Assembly: GCA_934548045.1 (NCBI GenBank)
Contig: CAKTEM010000001.1
Coordinates: 62,001-126,000 of the forward strand
DNA: 64,000 bases
DNA from: an uncultured Faecalibacterium sp.
Lineage (GTDB): Bacteria; Bacillota; Clostridia; Oscillospirales; Ruminococcaceae
Direction: 5' to 3'
This document shows, piece by piece, positions 27,936 to 37,222 of the stretch (position 1 is the stretch's first letter; each line of letters opens with the position of its first letter). Under the pieces are notes generated by a model. The model made no database searches, had not been told where the DNA came from, and worked only from the letters and a program-made list of their open reading frames with translations. Made by a program: the position numbers and the translations under genes.

Positions 27936-28841
27936 TCATTCCACTGTCGCGCCGGTATTATCGGCATCCAGACGCAGCAATGTAAATGCTTCACATCCAT
28001 CGAGGCCTTCCAGGGTCTCGAGTCCTTTTTCCAGCCCTGCATAGAAGCTGTCGGCATCGGCACGCTCTGCCACGGCCATGACCGTACTGCCTGCGCCGGA
28101 AACATACACGGCCTTTGCACCGCAATCCTTCGCCAGCTCGAACACTTCCTTCGAGCCGGGCATCAGCGGCATCCGGTAGGGCTGATGGAGCCGGTCCTCG
28201 GTCGCGATGGCGAGCAGGTCATGCCGGCCCTCGCAGAACGCCGCCGGAACCAGAGCCGCGCGAGACAGGTTATACACCGCGTCCTTGTGCGCGACTTCCT
28301 TCGGCAGAGCGGCACGCGCCGCCTCGGTCAGCAGCTTGTAATCCGGCACGATGGCCGCAAAGCAGAGACTCTGGTCGACATCCCGTTTGACCGAGTAGAC
28401 CACGCCGTCCTCGAAAACGCTGCTCGTCAGACCGCCCAGCAGAGCCGGCGCGACGTTGTCCGGGTGACCCTCGATGGAGGTCGCCAGCGTCAGCAGCTCC
28501 TGCGTGTTCAGCACATCGCCCAGCATCCGGTTCGCGCCCAGCAGACCGGCGATGATGCAGGCTGAGGACGAGCCAAGGCCGCGCGCCATCGGGATGGGGT
28601 TGGTCTGGGTAATTTTCAGGGGCGGAATCTTCTTGCCGACCTTATCGAACAGACCCTTTGCCGAGCGGTAGACGAGGTTCGACTCGTTCCGAGGAATACG
28701 GGTACCGTCCGCCGCCGAGATGTCCAGCTTGTCGCTGTCTTCAAACGTCACGGTGTTGTACAGAGTCACTGCCAGACCCAGCGCATCGAAGCCGGAGCCG
28801 ACATTCGCACTGGTCGCAGGAACCGAAACCTTGATCTTCAT
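27936..28841 (-). CDS. thrB: Homoserine kinase
   Basis: A 301-residue GHMP kinase that phosphorylates homoserine for threonine synthesis. The N-terminus (VPATSANVGSGFDALGLA) and the ATP loop PMARGLGSSSA are intact. The C-terminal AVYVSGAGSTVMAV segment is the third GHMP motif. It starts 18 bases after hom. No thrC is in the window. Confidence 0.96.
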   Translation of the reverse strand: MKIKVSVPATSANVGSGFDALGLAVTLYNTVTFEDSDKLDISAADGTRIPRNESNLVYRSAKGLFDKVGKKIPPLKITQTNPIPMARGLGSSSACIIAGLLGANRMLGDVLNTQELLTLATSIEGHPDNVAPALLGGLTSSVFEDGVVYSVKRDVDQSLCFAAIVPDYKLLTEAARAALPKEVAHKDAVYNLSRAALVPAAFCEGRHDLLAIATEDRLHQPYRMPLMPGSKEVFELAKDCGAKAVYVSGAGSTVMAVAERADADSFYAGLEKGLETLEGLDGCEAFTLLRLDADNTGATVE

Positions 28842-28859
28842 GGCCGTTTTCCCTTTCGT

Positions 28860-30095
28860 TTAACCTTCCTCGGGCAGACGCTTGAGGACCAGCTTGACGC
28901 TGCCACCCACAGCCTCGACCTTCCGTGCTGCCTCAGCGAGAGCTTTTTCGTCGGCACGCTCCACAAAGTAAGCGCAGCCATCATACCGCTCGTCGACCAC
29001 CTTGCCATAACCGTAGATGGCCTCGACCACCGCCGGAGCAATGCCTGCTACACGCACATAATATGCGGCAGGCGTCGGGTCGGTGAGCATCCCCTCGACC
29101 GGTTCAGCCGGCTGCCAGAACAGGCTGTCATGGACCTTGGAGCCGTTCTTGAGGGCGTCGACCACATCGGCGACGACGGCACTTGCGGTGGGCAGCTTGC
29201 CTGCGCCCTTGCCGTAGAAGACGACATCGCCCAGCATATCGCCCTTCACCATGACAGCGTTGAAGACATCGTCAACACCGGCCAGCTGGTTTGCCTTCGG
29301 AACAAGGCAGGGCTCGACACCGGCAGCAACGCCGCCGTCCGGTTTCCGCTTCATCCATGCGATCAGCTTGATGACACAGTTCAGCTTTTCAGCAGCCTCG
29401 ACGTCGGACACGGTGATGTCACGGATGCCGCGCGTCGGAATATTCTGGGGGTAGATTTGGTGACCGCAGACCAGCGAAGACAGAATGGCGATCTTACGGC
29501 AGGCATCGCGGCCGTCCACATCGTCGCTCGGGTCCTTCGTCTCGGCATAGCCCAACTCCTGTGCGATCTTCAGAGCCTCATCGAAGCCCAGATTCTCGCG
29601 CACCATCTTGGTCAGCATGAAGTTGGTGGTACCGTTGACGATGCCCTCGACCTCGGTGATGACGTTTGCGGCGAGGCACTGGTGCATCGGGGTGATGATG
29701 GGCGTGCCGCCGCCGACCGAAGCCTCAAACAGGAAAGCGCAGTTATGCTCCTTTGCCAGTCCCAGCAGCTCGGCACCGTAGGTCGCGACCATCTCCTTGT
29801 TGGAGGTGCAGACGCTGCGACCGCTTTCGAGACAGGCCTTGACATACGGATAAGCGAACCGGGTGCCGCCGATGGTCTCGACGACGACTTTGATCTCCGG
29901 GTCTTCCAGAATGGTATCGAAGTTCTTGATAAAGAGATGTGCGTCCGGACGGCTGGAGAAGTCCTTCGGATCGAGGACATACTTGACCTCCACCGGCTCA
30001 CCAGCACGGCGCGAGACGCCTGCGGCATTGCGCTGCAACACCTCATAGACGCCGCTGCCGACCGTGCCAAAACCTAAGATTGCGATTTTTGCCAT
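28860..30095 (-). CDS. hom: Homoserine dehydrogenase
   Basis: A 411-residue NAD(P)-dependent oxidoreductase converting aspartate semialdehyde to homoserine. The Rossmann motif GFGTVGSGVYEVL is at the start. The substrate region has FEASVGGGTPII and GIVNGTTNFML, and the catalytic helix region AQELGYAETKDPSDDVDGRDA is complete. An ACT domain forms the last 80 residues. It is preceded 48 bases upstream by a UPF0735 ACT protein on the same strand. Confidence 0.96.
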   Translation of the reverse strand: MAKIAILGFGTVGSGVYEVLQRNAAGVSRRAGEPVEVKYVLDPKDFSSRPDAHLFIKNFDTILEDPEIKVVVETIGGTRFAYPYVKACLESGRSVCTSNKEMVATYGAELLGLAKEHNCAFLFEASVGGGTPIITPMHQCLAANVITEVEGIVNGTTNFMLTKMVRENLGFDEALKIAQELGYAETKDPSDDVDGRDACRKIAILSSLVCGHQIYPQNIPTRGIRDITVSDVEAAEKLNCVIKLIAWMKRKPDGGVAAGVEPCLVPKANQLAGVDDVFNAVMVKGDMLGDVVFYGKGAGKLPTASAVVADVVDALKNGSKVHDSLFWQPAEPVEGMLTDPTPAAYYVRVAGIAPAVVEAIYGYGKVVDERYDGCAYFVERADEKALAEAARKVEAVGGSVKLVLKRLPEEG

Positions 30096-30143
30096 GATAA
30101 ACCCTCGTTCCTATTTCTTTGCGCAAAGGTGGCCTTGCGCGGT

Positions 30144-30575
30144 TTACAGGTTATACCCACAGTGGACACCCACCACCATCCGCTGCCGGGAAAGTTTTTC
30201 GGTCAATTCTTCGGGCGTCATCTGCATCGTATCCGTCCGGATGGTAACTGCCACCAGAGCGGCTCCATTTTCCGGTGTGGACTGGTTGATGGTGACGATG
30301 CTTGCGCCTGCCGCGCTGATGCCGGCCAGCAGGCTCTGCAATGCGCCTGTCTCATCGCGCAGGGTCGCCATGACGGTAATGACCTCGCGGCTGTTCTCCG
30401 AATCAAAAATGCAGTCCTTATATTTATAGAAGGCACTGCGCGACAGGTCTACACTGCGTGTCGCAGCCGAAATGCTCCGCGCTTCTCCGCTTGCCAGAAG
30501 TTCCTTGGCGCGTACCACCTTGAGGAAGACCTCCGGCAGCACCTGTGCGTCTACCAGATAAAAGCGGCGTTCCAA
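30144..30575 (-). CDS. UPF0735 ACT-domain protein
   Basis: A 143-residue protein of the PheB-like UPF0735 family: a short N-terminal helix-turn-helix-like part (RFYLVDAQVLPEVFLKVVRAKELL, then SISAATRSVDLSRSAFYKYKD) followed by one ACT domain (VITVMATLRDETGALQSLL). These are thought to be amino-acid-responsive regulators. I chose the TTG at 30575 because GAGGTG lies six bases upstream and the resulting start aligns with the family; the ATG at 30638 lacks a site and would add 21 non-family residues. Placement ahead of hom suggests control of, or co-regulation with, threonine synthesis. Confidence 0.85.
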   Translation of the reverse strand: MERRFYLVDAQVLPEVFLKVVRAKELLASGEARSISAATRSVDLSRSAFYKYKDCIFDSENSREVITVMATLRDETGALQSLLAGISAAGASIVTINQSTPENGAALVAVTIRTDTMQMTPEELTEKLSRQRMVVGVHCGYNL

Positions 30576-30616
30576 CTTGTTCACCTCACAAACACAAGTG
30601 TTCTTGCAGAAAATAT

Positions 30617-30659
30617 AATAGCATCCGACCCCCTTCAATGCAAGAGGCCGGATGCTATT
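30617..30659 (-). terminator. Terminator after the PBP gene
   Basis: A perfect 11-base stem (AATAGCATCCG/CGGATGCTATT) with a 21-base loop, about 140 bases past the PBP stop on the minus strand and just upstream of the UPF0735 gene. The T tract is weak. Confidence 0.6.
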
Positions 30660-30797
30660 TTGGCAGATTATCCAGTTTTAGACCGTGAAGTGACGGCTTC
30701 GCTCACCGGAATTGCAACGCCTTTCGGGAAAAGTATGATTTTTCCCACACGTTCCATTCTGTTTTCGTATAGTGATACAGTTGTTCTGCCTGTGCGG

Positions 30798-33287
30798 TCA
30801 GTCCGTGTCCAGATTGGTGGTGTCCGGCTCAGTGATGAGCGGTGCGCTCGAGACTGCCGCCGAACCATGCGAGTAGTTGCAGGTATCGGGCAGGTCGTCC
30901 GCACGGTAGTAGCCCACTGCCGTACTCGGGCAGGAACCGCTGGCCAGCAGGCCGCTCTGGGTGCAGTATCTGCGCTCCACAACGCCGTCCGAGGTCGGGA
31001 ACGCCTTATAAGGCAGATTCGCCTGGACCTGTTCCATATAAGCCTTCCATGCGAGGACGCAGGTACGGGTCTTGGCCTGATTCTTGCCCAGCGTCTTGGT
31101 CATGTCATACGGCGCGTCATAGCCCCACCAGACAGCGGTGACATAGTAGGGCGTGCCGCCGACGAACCACAGATCTTTTTCGTCGCTGGCCGTACCGGTC
31201 TTACCAAAGGCTTCCATGCCGTTGGAGTTCGGGTAGTTGCCGCGTGCCGTACCGACGTTGGAGAACAGGACGTTCTTCAGCAGGCGGTTCATGACATAGG
31301 CCGTCTGGGGCGTCAGAGCCTGATAGCTGGTGGCGTTGTTCTCAAGATAGATGTTGCCGTCCCGGTCCAGAACACGGGTGTACAGGTGCGGCGTGGTGTA
31401 CTCGCCATCATAGAAGATCTGGAACGCCGCCGCCAGTGCCATCGGCGTGACACCGTGGGTCTGGCTGCCCATGACCATCTGCGCCAGACCGACGTCGTTC
31501 GTCGGATCAAGGGTCGTCAACTGGAGGGTATTATAGGCAAAGTTGAAGATATTGCTTGCGCCGACCAAGTCGCCGACACGGATCGCGATGGTGTTCAGCG
31601 AGCGTGCCAGACCGTTCCAGAGCGGAAGGTCGGTGTTGTCGCCGTAGTTGCCGCCGTAGTTGCGCGGCCAGCTGCGCCATGCGTTCGGATAGGCTTTCAG
31701 CTGGGTATCCGACAGGCCCATCAGGCCGTTCTTGCGGCAGTAATCCTCATCGCGGATCACCATGTCCTGCTTGAGGTACAAAGGCGAGTTGTTGAGCATG
31801 GTGGACCAGTTCACCAGACCATACTCGATGCCCAGTGCATACGCGCCAATGGGCTTGATGGTCGAACCAGTCTGCCGGGTGATGCTGTATGCGCGGTTCA
31901 GGGAAAGGCTCTTGGTCTTCTGACCCAGACCGCCGACCATTGCCAGCACATTGCCGTCATAGTCCAGCGTTACCATTGCGGCCTGCGTCCGGACATTGCG
32001 GTAATAGTAGACCGTGCCGTCGTCGCCGGTACGGGTCTTAGGCGTGCCGTCCGCATTGAAGACCTGCACATCGTCGTCCGAAATGTTGGTGACTTCTTCC
32101 TCATGCCAGCCTGCCGGGAAATAAGCATCGTCGGTGTTGAGCATCAGGTTTTCCATCGTCGATTGCATCTTGGGGTTGACGGTGGCTTCGATGGTATAGC
32201 CGCCGGTATAGAGCTTGTTCTGTGCCTCGGCCTCGCTGATGCCCTCTTTCTCCATGATGTCGCTGACGACCTCATTGAAGAGCGCGTCGGTGAAGTAAGA
32301 GGTGGTCGAAGAAGTGTTCTTCTTGCTGCTGTCCTCTTCGGCCAGAACCAGCGGCTGCGCGGCCGCGTTGCGGTAATCATCCTCCGAAATGACGCCCTGC
32401 TGCCACATATTATAGAGCAGAAAGTTCCGGCGGTTGATGAGGTTTTCGGGGTTGGTATAGGGGTTGTAGTTGGTCGGGTTCTTGGTGATGGACGCGATAG
32501 TCGCGCACTCCCACAGGGTCAGCTGGCTGGCATCCTTGTTGAAGTACTCGTTCGCGGCCGTCTGCACGCCCTGAATGGTACCGGTAAAGCTGATGGTGTT
32601 CAGGTATGCTTCCAGAATCGTTTCCTTCGAGTAGCTGCGGCTCAGGCAGAGCGCGCGGTAAATTTCACGCAGCTTACGGAGTGCGCCCTCGATGCCGCTC
32701 GCGCTGTCGTCGTCGGTCAGGTTCTTGATGAGCTGCTGCTCCAGCGTCGACGCGCCCTGCTTGGAGCTGTAAATGGGCAGCAGGTACTCGTTCACCATTG
32801 CGCCGATGGTGCGCTTGAAGTTGACGCCCGGCTCATTGTAGAAGTCCTTGTCCTCGGTGCAGATGAACGCATACTGTAAATAAGTCGGGATCTGCTCGAG
32901 GTCTGCCCAGACGCGGTGGCTGTTGGAGGAGCGCAGGGTCGCATACTCCACCTGTGCGCCGGTATCCGGGTCGGTCGCCATGACGACGCTGGACTGGCTC
33001 AACTCGATGTTATCCAAGTCGAGCAGGTTGCCATCGTTGGCCGTCGCTTCGACCACATAATAGACCGCACCCACAGCGACCAGACTGCCGGCCATGATGC
33101 CAAGGCAGATGACGGTCGCGATGGCTCTGCCGATGAAGCGAAGCAGCGGATGGCCGCGCTTTTCTTTCGGCTCTTTTCCCTTACGGGAAGGCTTTTTGCC
33201 CGAACCGGAGTCGTTTTCGGTACGGCTCTGCGTGGTGTTCAGGCTACGTCCAGCCATGTCGCGCGAGTCACGAACTGCGCCGTCCAT
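30798..33287 (-). CDS. Class A penicillin-binding protein (transglycosylase/transpeptidase)
   Basis: An 829-residue bifunctional peptidoglycan synthase. A short Lys-rich cytoplasmic tail and one membrane anchor (about residues 52-80) are followed by a GT51 glycosyltransferase (FICTEDKDFYNEPGVN with the catalytic Glu, then GASTLEQQLIKNL). The transpeptidase has all three motifs: TGSTIKP (serine nucleophile), ARSLNT and FGKTGTA. The start is uncertain: the ATG at 33287 is used, but AGGAGG lies about 40 bases upstream and a GTG at 33344 is in frame. The promoter at 33392-33420 fits either. Confidence 0.93.
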   Translation of the reverse strand: MDGAVRDSRDMAGRSLNTTQSRTENDSGSGKKPSRKGKEPKEKRGHPLLRFIGRAIATVICLGIMAGSLVAVGAVYYVVEATANDGNLLDLDNIELSQSSVVMATDPDTGAQVEYATLRSSNSHRVWADLEQIPTYLQYAFICTEDKDFYNEPGVNFKRTIGAMVNEYLLPIYSSKQGASTLEQQLIKNLTDDDSASGIEGALRKLREIYRALCLSRSYSKETILEAYLNTISFTGTIQGVQTAANEYFNKDASQLTLWECATIASITKNPTNYNPYTNPENLINRRNFLLYNMWQQGVISEDDYRNAAAQPLVLAEEDSSKKNTSSTTSYFTDALFNEVVSDIMEKEGISEAEAQNKLYTGGYTIEATVNPKMQSTMENLMLNTDDAYFPAGWHEEEVTNISDDDVQVFNADGTPKTRTGDDGTVYYYRNVRTQAAMVTLDYDGNVLAMVGGLGQKTKSLSLNRAYSITRQTGSTIKPIGAYALGIEYGLVNWSTMLNNSPLYLKQDMVIRDEDYCRKNGLMGLSDTQLKAYPNAWRSWPRNYGGNYGDNTDLPLWNGLARSLNTIAIRVGDLVGASNIFNFAYNTLQLTTLDPTNDVGLAQMVMGSQTHGVTPMALAAAFQIFYDGEYTTPHLYTRVLDRDGNIYLENNATSYQALTPQTAYVMNRLLKNVLFSNVGTARGNYPNSNGMEAFGKTGTASDEKDLWFVGGTPYYVTAVWWGYDAPYDMTKTLGKNQAKTRTCVLAWKAYMEQVQANLPYKAFPTSDGVVERRYCTQSGLLASGSCPSTAVGYYRADDLPDTCNYSHGSAAVSSAPLITEPDTTNLDTD

Positions 33288-33391
33288 GCTGAGTCTTCTT
33301 TTTCCTTCGTTTGAAATAGGGATCGCCTCCTGACTGCGGCTCACCGAACAAGCCGCCTATGTTCCGCAAAGAACTGGAATCCTAATAATAC

Positions 33392-33420
33392 ATTATAGTC
33401 CTCTTGCCAGACTGCTTCAA
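33392..33420 (-). promoter_or_regulatory. Promoter of the PBP gene
   Basis: On the minus strand TTGAAG (33420-33415) and TATAAT (33397-33392) are exactly 17 bases apart. Confidence 0.75.
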
Positions 33421-33572
33421 GGACTAATTTTCTCTCGGATATTGGTAGTATAGCACATCTGGGCTGTGAAAGTACAGCACCCGACGGTGAAAATTCTAGT
33501 GATTTGTCTGAAATGCGTTCCATTTGCACATACTCCCGTCAGAATTTTCGTTCCGAAAGGAGAATTTTTGCC

Positions 33573-33950
33573 ATGCGAAAGCTCTGGCTCTGCCTGTTTT
33601 ACGCCCTCTGTGCGTTCACCATCGTGTTCAGTCTGTTCTGGATGGCCCTGCCCAAACTGGCCTTCCCTGCCCCGTCCATCTCCGGAAGTGAGACACCCAT
33701 CGACTCCCAGCTCAGCCTTTCGGCGCAAGGCCTCCCTCAGCTGGACTACACCGCCTACTATCTCTGTGACGAGGGCGGACGGGTCACAGTCTACCAGTGT
33801 CTGCCGGACGGGACCCCCGGTGAGCTGCTGGAACGGACGGACATCTATGTGAATCTCCTGCCCGAAAACGACGCCCTCCGGCTCAAGCACGGCCTGACCG
33901 TTCCCGGTGAGACGGAGCTTCGGCAGCTGCTCGAAGATTTAGGAGAGTAG
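33573..33950 (+). CDS. Small membrane-anchored protein (125 aa), BofC-like C-terminal pattern
   Basis: A 125-residue protein with an N-terminal membrane anchor (MRKLWLCLFYALCAFTIVF). The extracytoplasmic part has the pattern YYLCDEGGRVTVYQ ... LLERTDIYVNLLPENDALRLKHGL ... LRQLLEDL, which recalls short Firmicutes proteins of unknown function related in pattern to the BofC C-terminal domain. AAAGGAG lies nine bases before the ATG at 33573; an ORF start at 33504 has no site. The TAG stop at 33948-33950 is the first three bases of a MITE-like inverted repeat, so insertion of that element may have trimmed the original C-terminus. Confidence 0.72.
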   Translation: MRKLWLCLFYALCAFTIVFSLFWMALPKLAFPAPSISGSETPIDSQLSLSAQGLPQLDYTAYYLCDEGGRVTVYQCLPDGTPGELLERTDIYVNLLPENDALRLKHGLTVPGETELRQLLEDLGE

Positions 33951-34200
33951 CCCTCTCAGTCTCGCATCCGCTCGACAGATTCCTCCCTCTGTCGCAAAGC
34001 GAGAACCATTGGCATGTCGGGCAGTTCCAAGCGTAAAACGTAAAATATCGGGCCTTGCGGCCTAGATTCACGGCATCGAACCAGTGAATTTAGACGACAG
34101 GGCCCGGTATTTATCGTTCACAGTAGAAAGTCAACCGAACTGCCAAAGGCTCTCCCTCTGGGAGAGCTGGCAAAGCCAACGGCTTTGACTGAGAGGGCTA
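33948..34200. mobile_element. MITE-like element, 253 bp, TA-ended inverted repeats
   Basis: Perfect 14-base terminal inverted repeats, TAGCCCTCTCAGTC at 33948-33961 and its complement at 34187-34200, enclose 225 noncoding bases. The ends begin with TA, as in elements moved by IS630/mariner-type transposases that target TA. Inside is a nested hairpin (about 34046-34114; AAATA-CGGGCC stem with an inner ATTCAC/GTGAAT stem) and near the right end an inverted CTCTCCCTCTGGGAGAG. It has no coding capacity, so it would depend on a transposase elsewhere. It sits exactly between two convergent genes. Confidence 0.75.
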
Positions 34201-35979
34201 TTATGCTTCCAGAGCTTCCAGCGGAACGAGGTATTCCTTGCGGCACTCCTCGTAAGTCAGGAGATAATCCTTGCTGGGATTGTGGTGCATCATGCTCTTG
34301 AGGGTGTGGGAATCGTAGTCCTCGCCGGCTTCCATGCCGACCAGACGGGCTGCGATGTTCGAGCAGTGGTCAGAGATACGCTCTGCGTTGTTCAGCACGT
34401 CGAGGAAGACGACGCCGGTATCAATAGAGCAGACACCCTCTTTCAGACGCTTGATGTGCTGGTCGCGCAGACGCTCCACGAGGATATCAATGACTTCCTC
34501 AATAGGCTCGACCTGACGGGCGGCATGGAGGTCACCCGATTCAAACGCGTCATCGGTCAGGGTCAAAATCTTCTCCAACGCGGAGTCCAGGATCTTCAAC
34601 TCGCTCTTGGCGCGGTCACTGAACGAAGCTTCCTTGTCGTTCAGCTCCTGTGCCTTTTCCATGATGTTCACGGCATAGTCGCCAATACGCTCGTACTCGG
34701 TGACGAAGTTCAGCAGCTCGGTCACGGCATGGCTCTCGTCATCGCCCAGCTCCTGATCTGTCAATTTAATAAGGTAGTTGGAGATCTCAACTTCCATCCG
34801 GTCGATGAGATGTTCCCGGACATTGATCGCACTGACAACCTCTTCGTCCATCTTGAGGAGAAGCGGCGTTGCGATGCTGACGTTGCGCGCAGCACGTCGA
34901 GACATCTTGACGACCGCACTCTTTGCCTGCTGGATGGCGACCGCCGGGCTCTTGTACAAACGCTCGTCCAGAACCGGCATGGTGAGGTCCTGTGCCTCTT
35001 CCGCCGTATCCTTGACCGTCATGCAGGAGATCTTGACAAGCAGTCTGTTGAAGGGCAGCAGCAGGATCATCGCTGCCACGCTGGACAGGGTGTGGATGTT
35101 CGCGATGGAGCTCTTGTTCATCACATCGAACCACATCGGGATGCCGATGGTGTACTGCACCGCGTAGATGAGGGCCATCACGACGATGCTGCCGATAAGA
35201 TTAAAGTACAGGTGAATGAACGCGGCACGCTTGCCGTCCTTGGACGAGCCGCCAATGGTGAGCAGCGGCGTGAAGGCCGTGCCGATATGCGCACCCAGAA
35301 TGATGGGGATGGCCGAACCGAAGGTGACAAGGCCGGTGCTGGACAGTGCCTGCAGGATACCGACCGATGCCGAAGAGGACTGGATCGCGACCGTTGCCAG
35401 CAGGCCGACCAGAACGCCGAGGATGGGGTTGGACATGGAGACGAAGAGGTTCTGGAACACCACGCTCTCCTTCAGCGGAGCAACGCCGGTATCCATCAGG
35501 CTCATACCCGTGAACAGGATGCCGAAGCCCAGCATGATCTGGCCGATGTTCTTTTTCTTTGCGTTCCGGATAAAAACATATAAAATACAGCCAATAAACG
35601 CGACCACCGGCGCGAAGGTTTTCGGCTGCACAAGCGTCAGCCAAAGGCTGTCACCGGAGATATCCGCCATACGGATGAGCTGGCCGGTAACAGTGGTACC
35701 AATATTCGCGCCCATGATCACGCCTACTGACTGTGTCAGGGTCATGATTCCCGAGTTGACAAGGCCGACGCAGATGACGACCGTGCCTGCCGACGATTGG
35801 ATGACGGCAGTGATGAGTGTGCCAAAAATAACGCCTTTCAGAGTCGAGGAGGTCAGCTTTTGCAGCACGCCCTGCATCTTGCCGCCGGCCAGCTTTTCAA
35901 GGCCGGCACCCATGATCGACATTCCGTACAGAAACAGCGCAATACCGCCCAGCAGAGAGGTGATGTGTGTGATGTCCAT
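34201..35979 (-). CDS. Na/Pi cotransporter family protein with PhoU-like tail
   Basis: A 592-residue membrane protein. The N-terminal two-thirds hold two inverted Na/Pi symporter repeats, each with a QSS motif (TAVIQSSAGTVV and VAIQSSSASVG) and a GANIGTTVT- or GAHIGTAFT-type loop. The C-terminal 200 residues form a helical PhoU-like domain (EYERIGDYAVNIMEKA, NNAERISDHCSNIA). Probable role: phosphate import or export sensing. AGGAGC precedes the ATG at 35979; the upstream in-frame extension to 36087 is not supported. Its stop codon directly abuts the MITE-like element. Confidence 0.92.
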   Translation of the reverse strand: MDITHITSLLGGIALFLYGMSIMGAGLEKLAGGKMQGVLQKLTSSTLKGVIFGTLITAVIQSSAGTVVICVGLVNSGIMTLTQSVGVIMGANIGTTVTGQLIRMADISGDSLWLTLVQPKTFAPVVAFIGCILYVFIRNAKKKNIGQIMLGFGILFTGMSLMDTGVAPLKESVVFQNLFVSMSNPILGVLVGLLATVAIQSSSASVGILQALSSTGLVTFGSAIPIILGAHIGTAFTPLLTIGGSSKDGKRAAFIHLYFNLIGSIVVMALIYAVQYTIGIPMWFDVMNKSSIANIHTLSSVAAMILLLPFNRLLVKISCMTVKDTAEEAQDLTMPVLDERLYKSPAVAIQQAKSAVVKMSRRAARNVSIATPLLLKMDEEVVSAINVREHLIDRMEVEISNYLIKLTDQELGDDESHAVTELLNFVTEYERIGDYAVNIMEKAQELNDKEASFSDRAKSELKILDSALEKILTLTDDAFESGDLHAARQVEPIEEVIDILVERLRDQHIKRLKEGVCSIDTGVVFLDVLNNAERISDHCSNIAARLVGMEAGEDYDSHTLKSMMHHNPSKDYLLTYEECRKEYLVPLEALEA

Positions 35980-36012
35980 ATCAATGCTCCTAAAATCTTG
36001 TTCTAACACAAC

Positions 36013-36055
36013 AAAGGACGGCCCGGCGGATGGTTCTTGCCGGATGCCGTCCTTT
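36013..36055. terminator. Hairpin upstream of the Na/Pi gene
   Basis: AAAGGACGGC and GCCGTCCTTT form a 10-base stem, with a T run only on the plus strand. No plus-strand gene ends here, so it may instead be a leader structure of the minus-strand Na/Pi transcript. Confidence 0.4.
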
Positions 36056-36205
36056 TTATTATAGCATTGATTGACCCAATTCAACAAGCATTATTTTACC
36101 GAAATCTTACTTTTTTGACGCTTTTTTTGCTTTTGTTCGTTTTATAAGCTGAAACTTATCCGGAATTTTACATGCTTTTTACATTTGTGTTCTCTAACCA
36201 TACGG

Positions 36206-36676
36206 TCAGCCTGCCACGACGGTTTCCCGGTGGTGTTCGAGATGATCGTTGTGTTCCCGGTGCGCTGCCTTTTCGGTACGGGCTTTATCATAGCAGTAGC
36301 GGATGATGGCCTGCCGCCGGACGATGCCGATGAACATTCCCCGGTCATCCACCACCGGCACAAAGTTCTGGTTCATGGCCGCTTCGATCAGCTGATCCAT
36401 GCTGGTCGTCACGGTCACGGCCTTGTAATCCCGTTTGTGCGGAAAATCCGAGATCGGCACATCCTCCGCCGCCTCGATATCAAGGCCGTGGAATTTTTTC
36501 AGACCCCAGAGGATATCCCCTTCGGTCAGGGTTCCCACATATTCCCCTTTCCGGTTCAGCACCGGGATGGATGCGTAGCGGTTGTTCTCCCATTTTTCCA
36601 GCGTCTGCCGGAGGGTGAAGTCGTCGTACACATACATCAGATCCTGCTTGGGTGAAAGGAAAAACAAAATGTTCAT
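36206..36676 (-). CDS. CBS domain pair protein
   Basis: A 156-residue protein made of two CBS domains, a module that binds adenosine ligands such as AMP or ATP. Repeated features are TLRQTLEKWENNRYASIPVLNRKGEYVGTLTEGDIL in the first half and SMDQLIEAAMNQNFVPVVDDRGMFIGIVRRQ in the second. The C-terminus ends in a His-rich stretch. No fused catalytic domain is seen. AGGAGC precedes the start. Confidence 0.92.
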   Translation of the reverse strand: MNILFFLSPKQDLMYVYDDFTLRQTLEKWENNRYASIPVLNRKGEYVGTLTEGDILWGLKKFHGLDIEAAEDVPISDFPHKRDYKAVTVTTSMDQLIEAAMNQNFVPVVDDRGMFIGIVRRQAIIRYCYDKARTEKAAHREHNDHLEHHRETVVAG

Positions 36677-37222
36677 GAAAACAGCTCCTAACTGTCAATT
36701 TCTGTCGCATAGGCGGCAGCTTCCGCCCACGCTGTCACACGTTCTCTCCGATTCCTGTCCGTTACACCTGAGCCAACGGCCTGCCCACCTGCCGGAAAAG
36801 AATTACTTTTCTTTTCGCGGCCAGCGCGGCGGCCTGTTCTATTATTTTAATTTTAGCACTTTTTCACAGCAAGATAAAGTGACTTTGTTAATTTTTTATA
36901 ATTTATTCACAGTCCTTTTGCACCCTTTTTGCAAAGCCCTGCACCTGCTGCCGTTTTGTGCCACACAATGCCCAGAATGTCCTGCAAAAACCGGACGGCC
37001 ATTCCCAGTATACCGGGTCTCGTGGTCGAATCCGCAGGCTTTTCGGGGCTGATTTTGAGTTTTTTCTGTATAACCCAGCAATTTGAACTGTACACAGGCG
37101 CAGAGAAGTTGTATAATATAGGTGGTATACTATCCAGTTTTCCAGATGCTCCGGTGTTTCCGGAGGATTCCGTTCCAGTTTTGGACGGATTCAAAAAATC
37201 AAGATAAAGGAGCAAAGCGACT
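36677..37222. other. 546-base intergenic region without a visible gene
   Basis: No ORF with a ribosome site is seen. The left half is GC-rich and could fold as a long 5' leader of the CBS gene on the minus strand (paired GCGGCC segments near 36830), followed by an AT-rich stretch at 36840-36905. The right half contains TATAAT near 37115 and an AAAGGAG site before the Asp23 gene, so the plus-strand promoter is probably here. I could not match a known riboswitch. Confidence 0.5.

Noticed and set aside
28842..30700. T-box or amino-acid riboswitch ahead of hom or the UPF0735 gene
   Set aside because: No T-box sequence, long leader or leader peptide is visible; the gaps are too short.
30129..32879. 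916-residue plus-strand ORF
   Set aside because: It is antisense to the class A PBP gene and the end of the UPF0735 gene. It has no family features and shows shadow-type composition.
36677..37222. Riboswitch in the leader of the CBS gene
   Set aside because: The GC-rich segment can pair, but I could not match cobalamin, c-di-AMP, M-box or other consensus elements.
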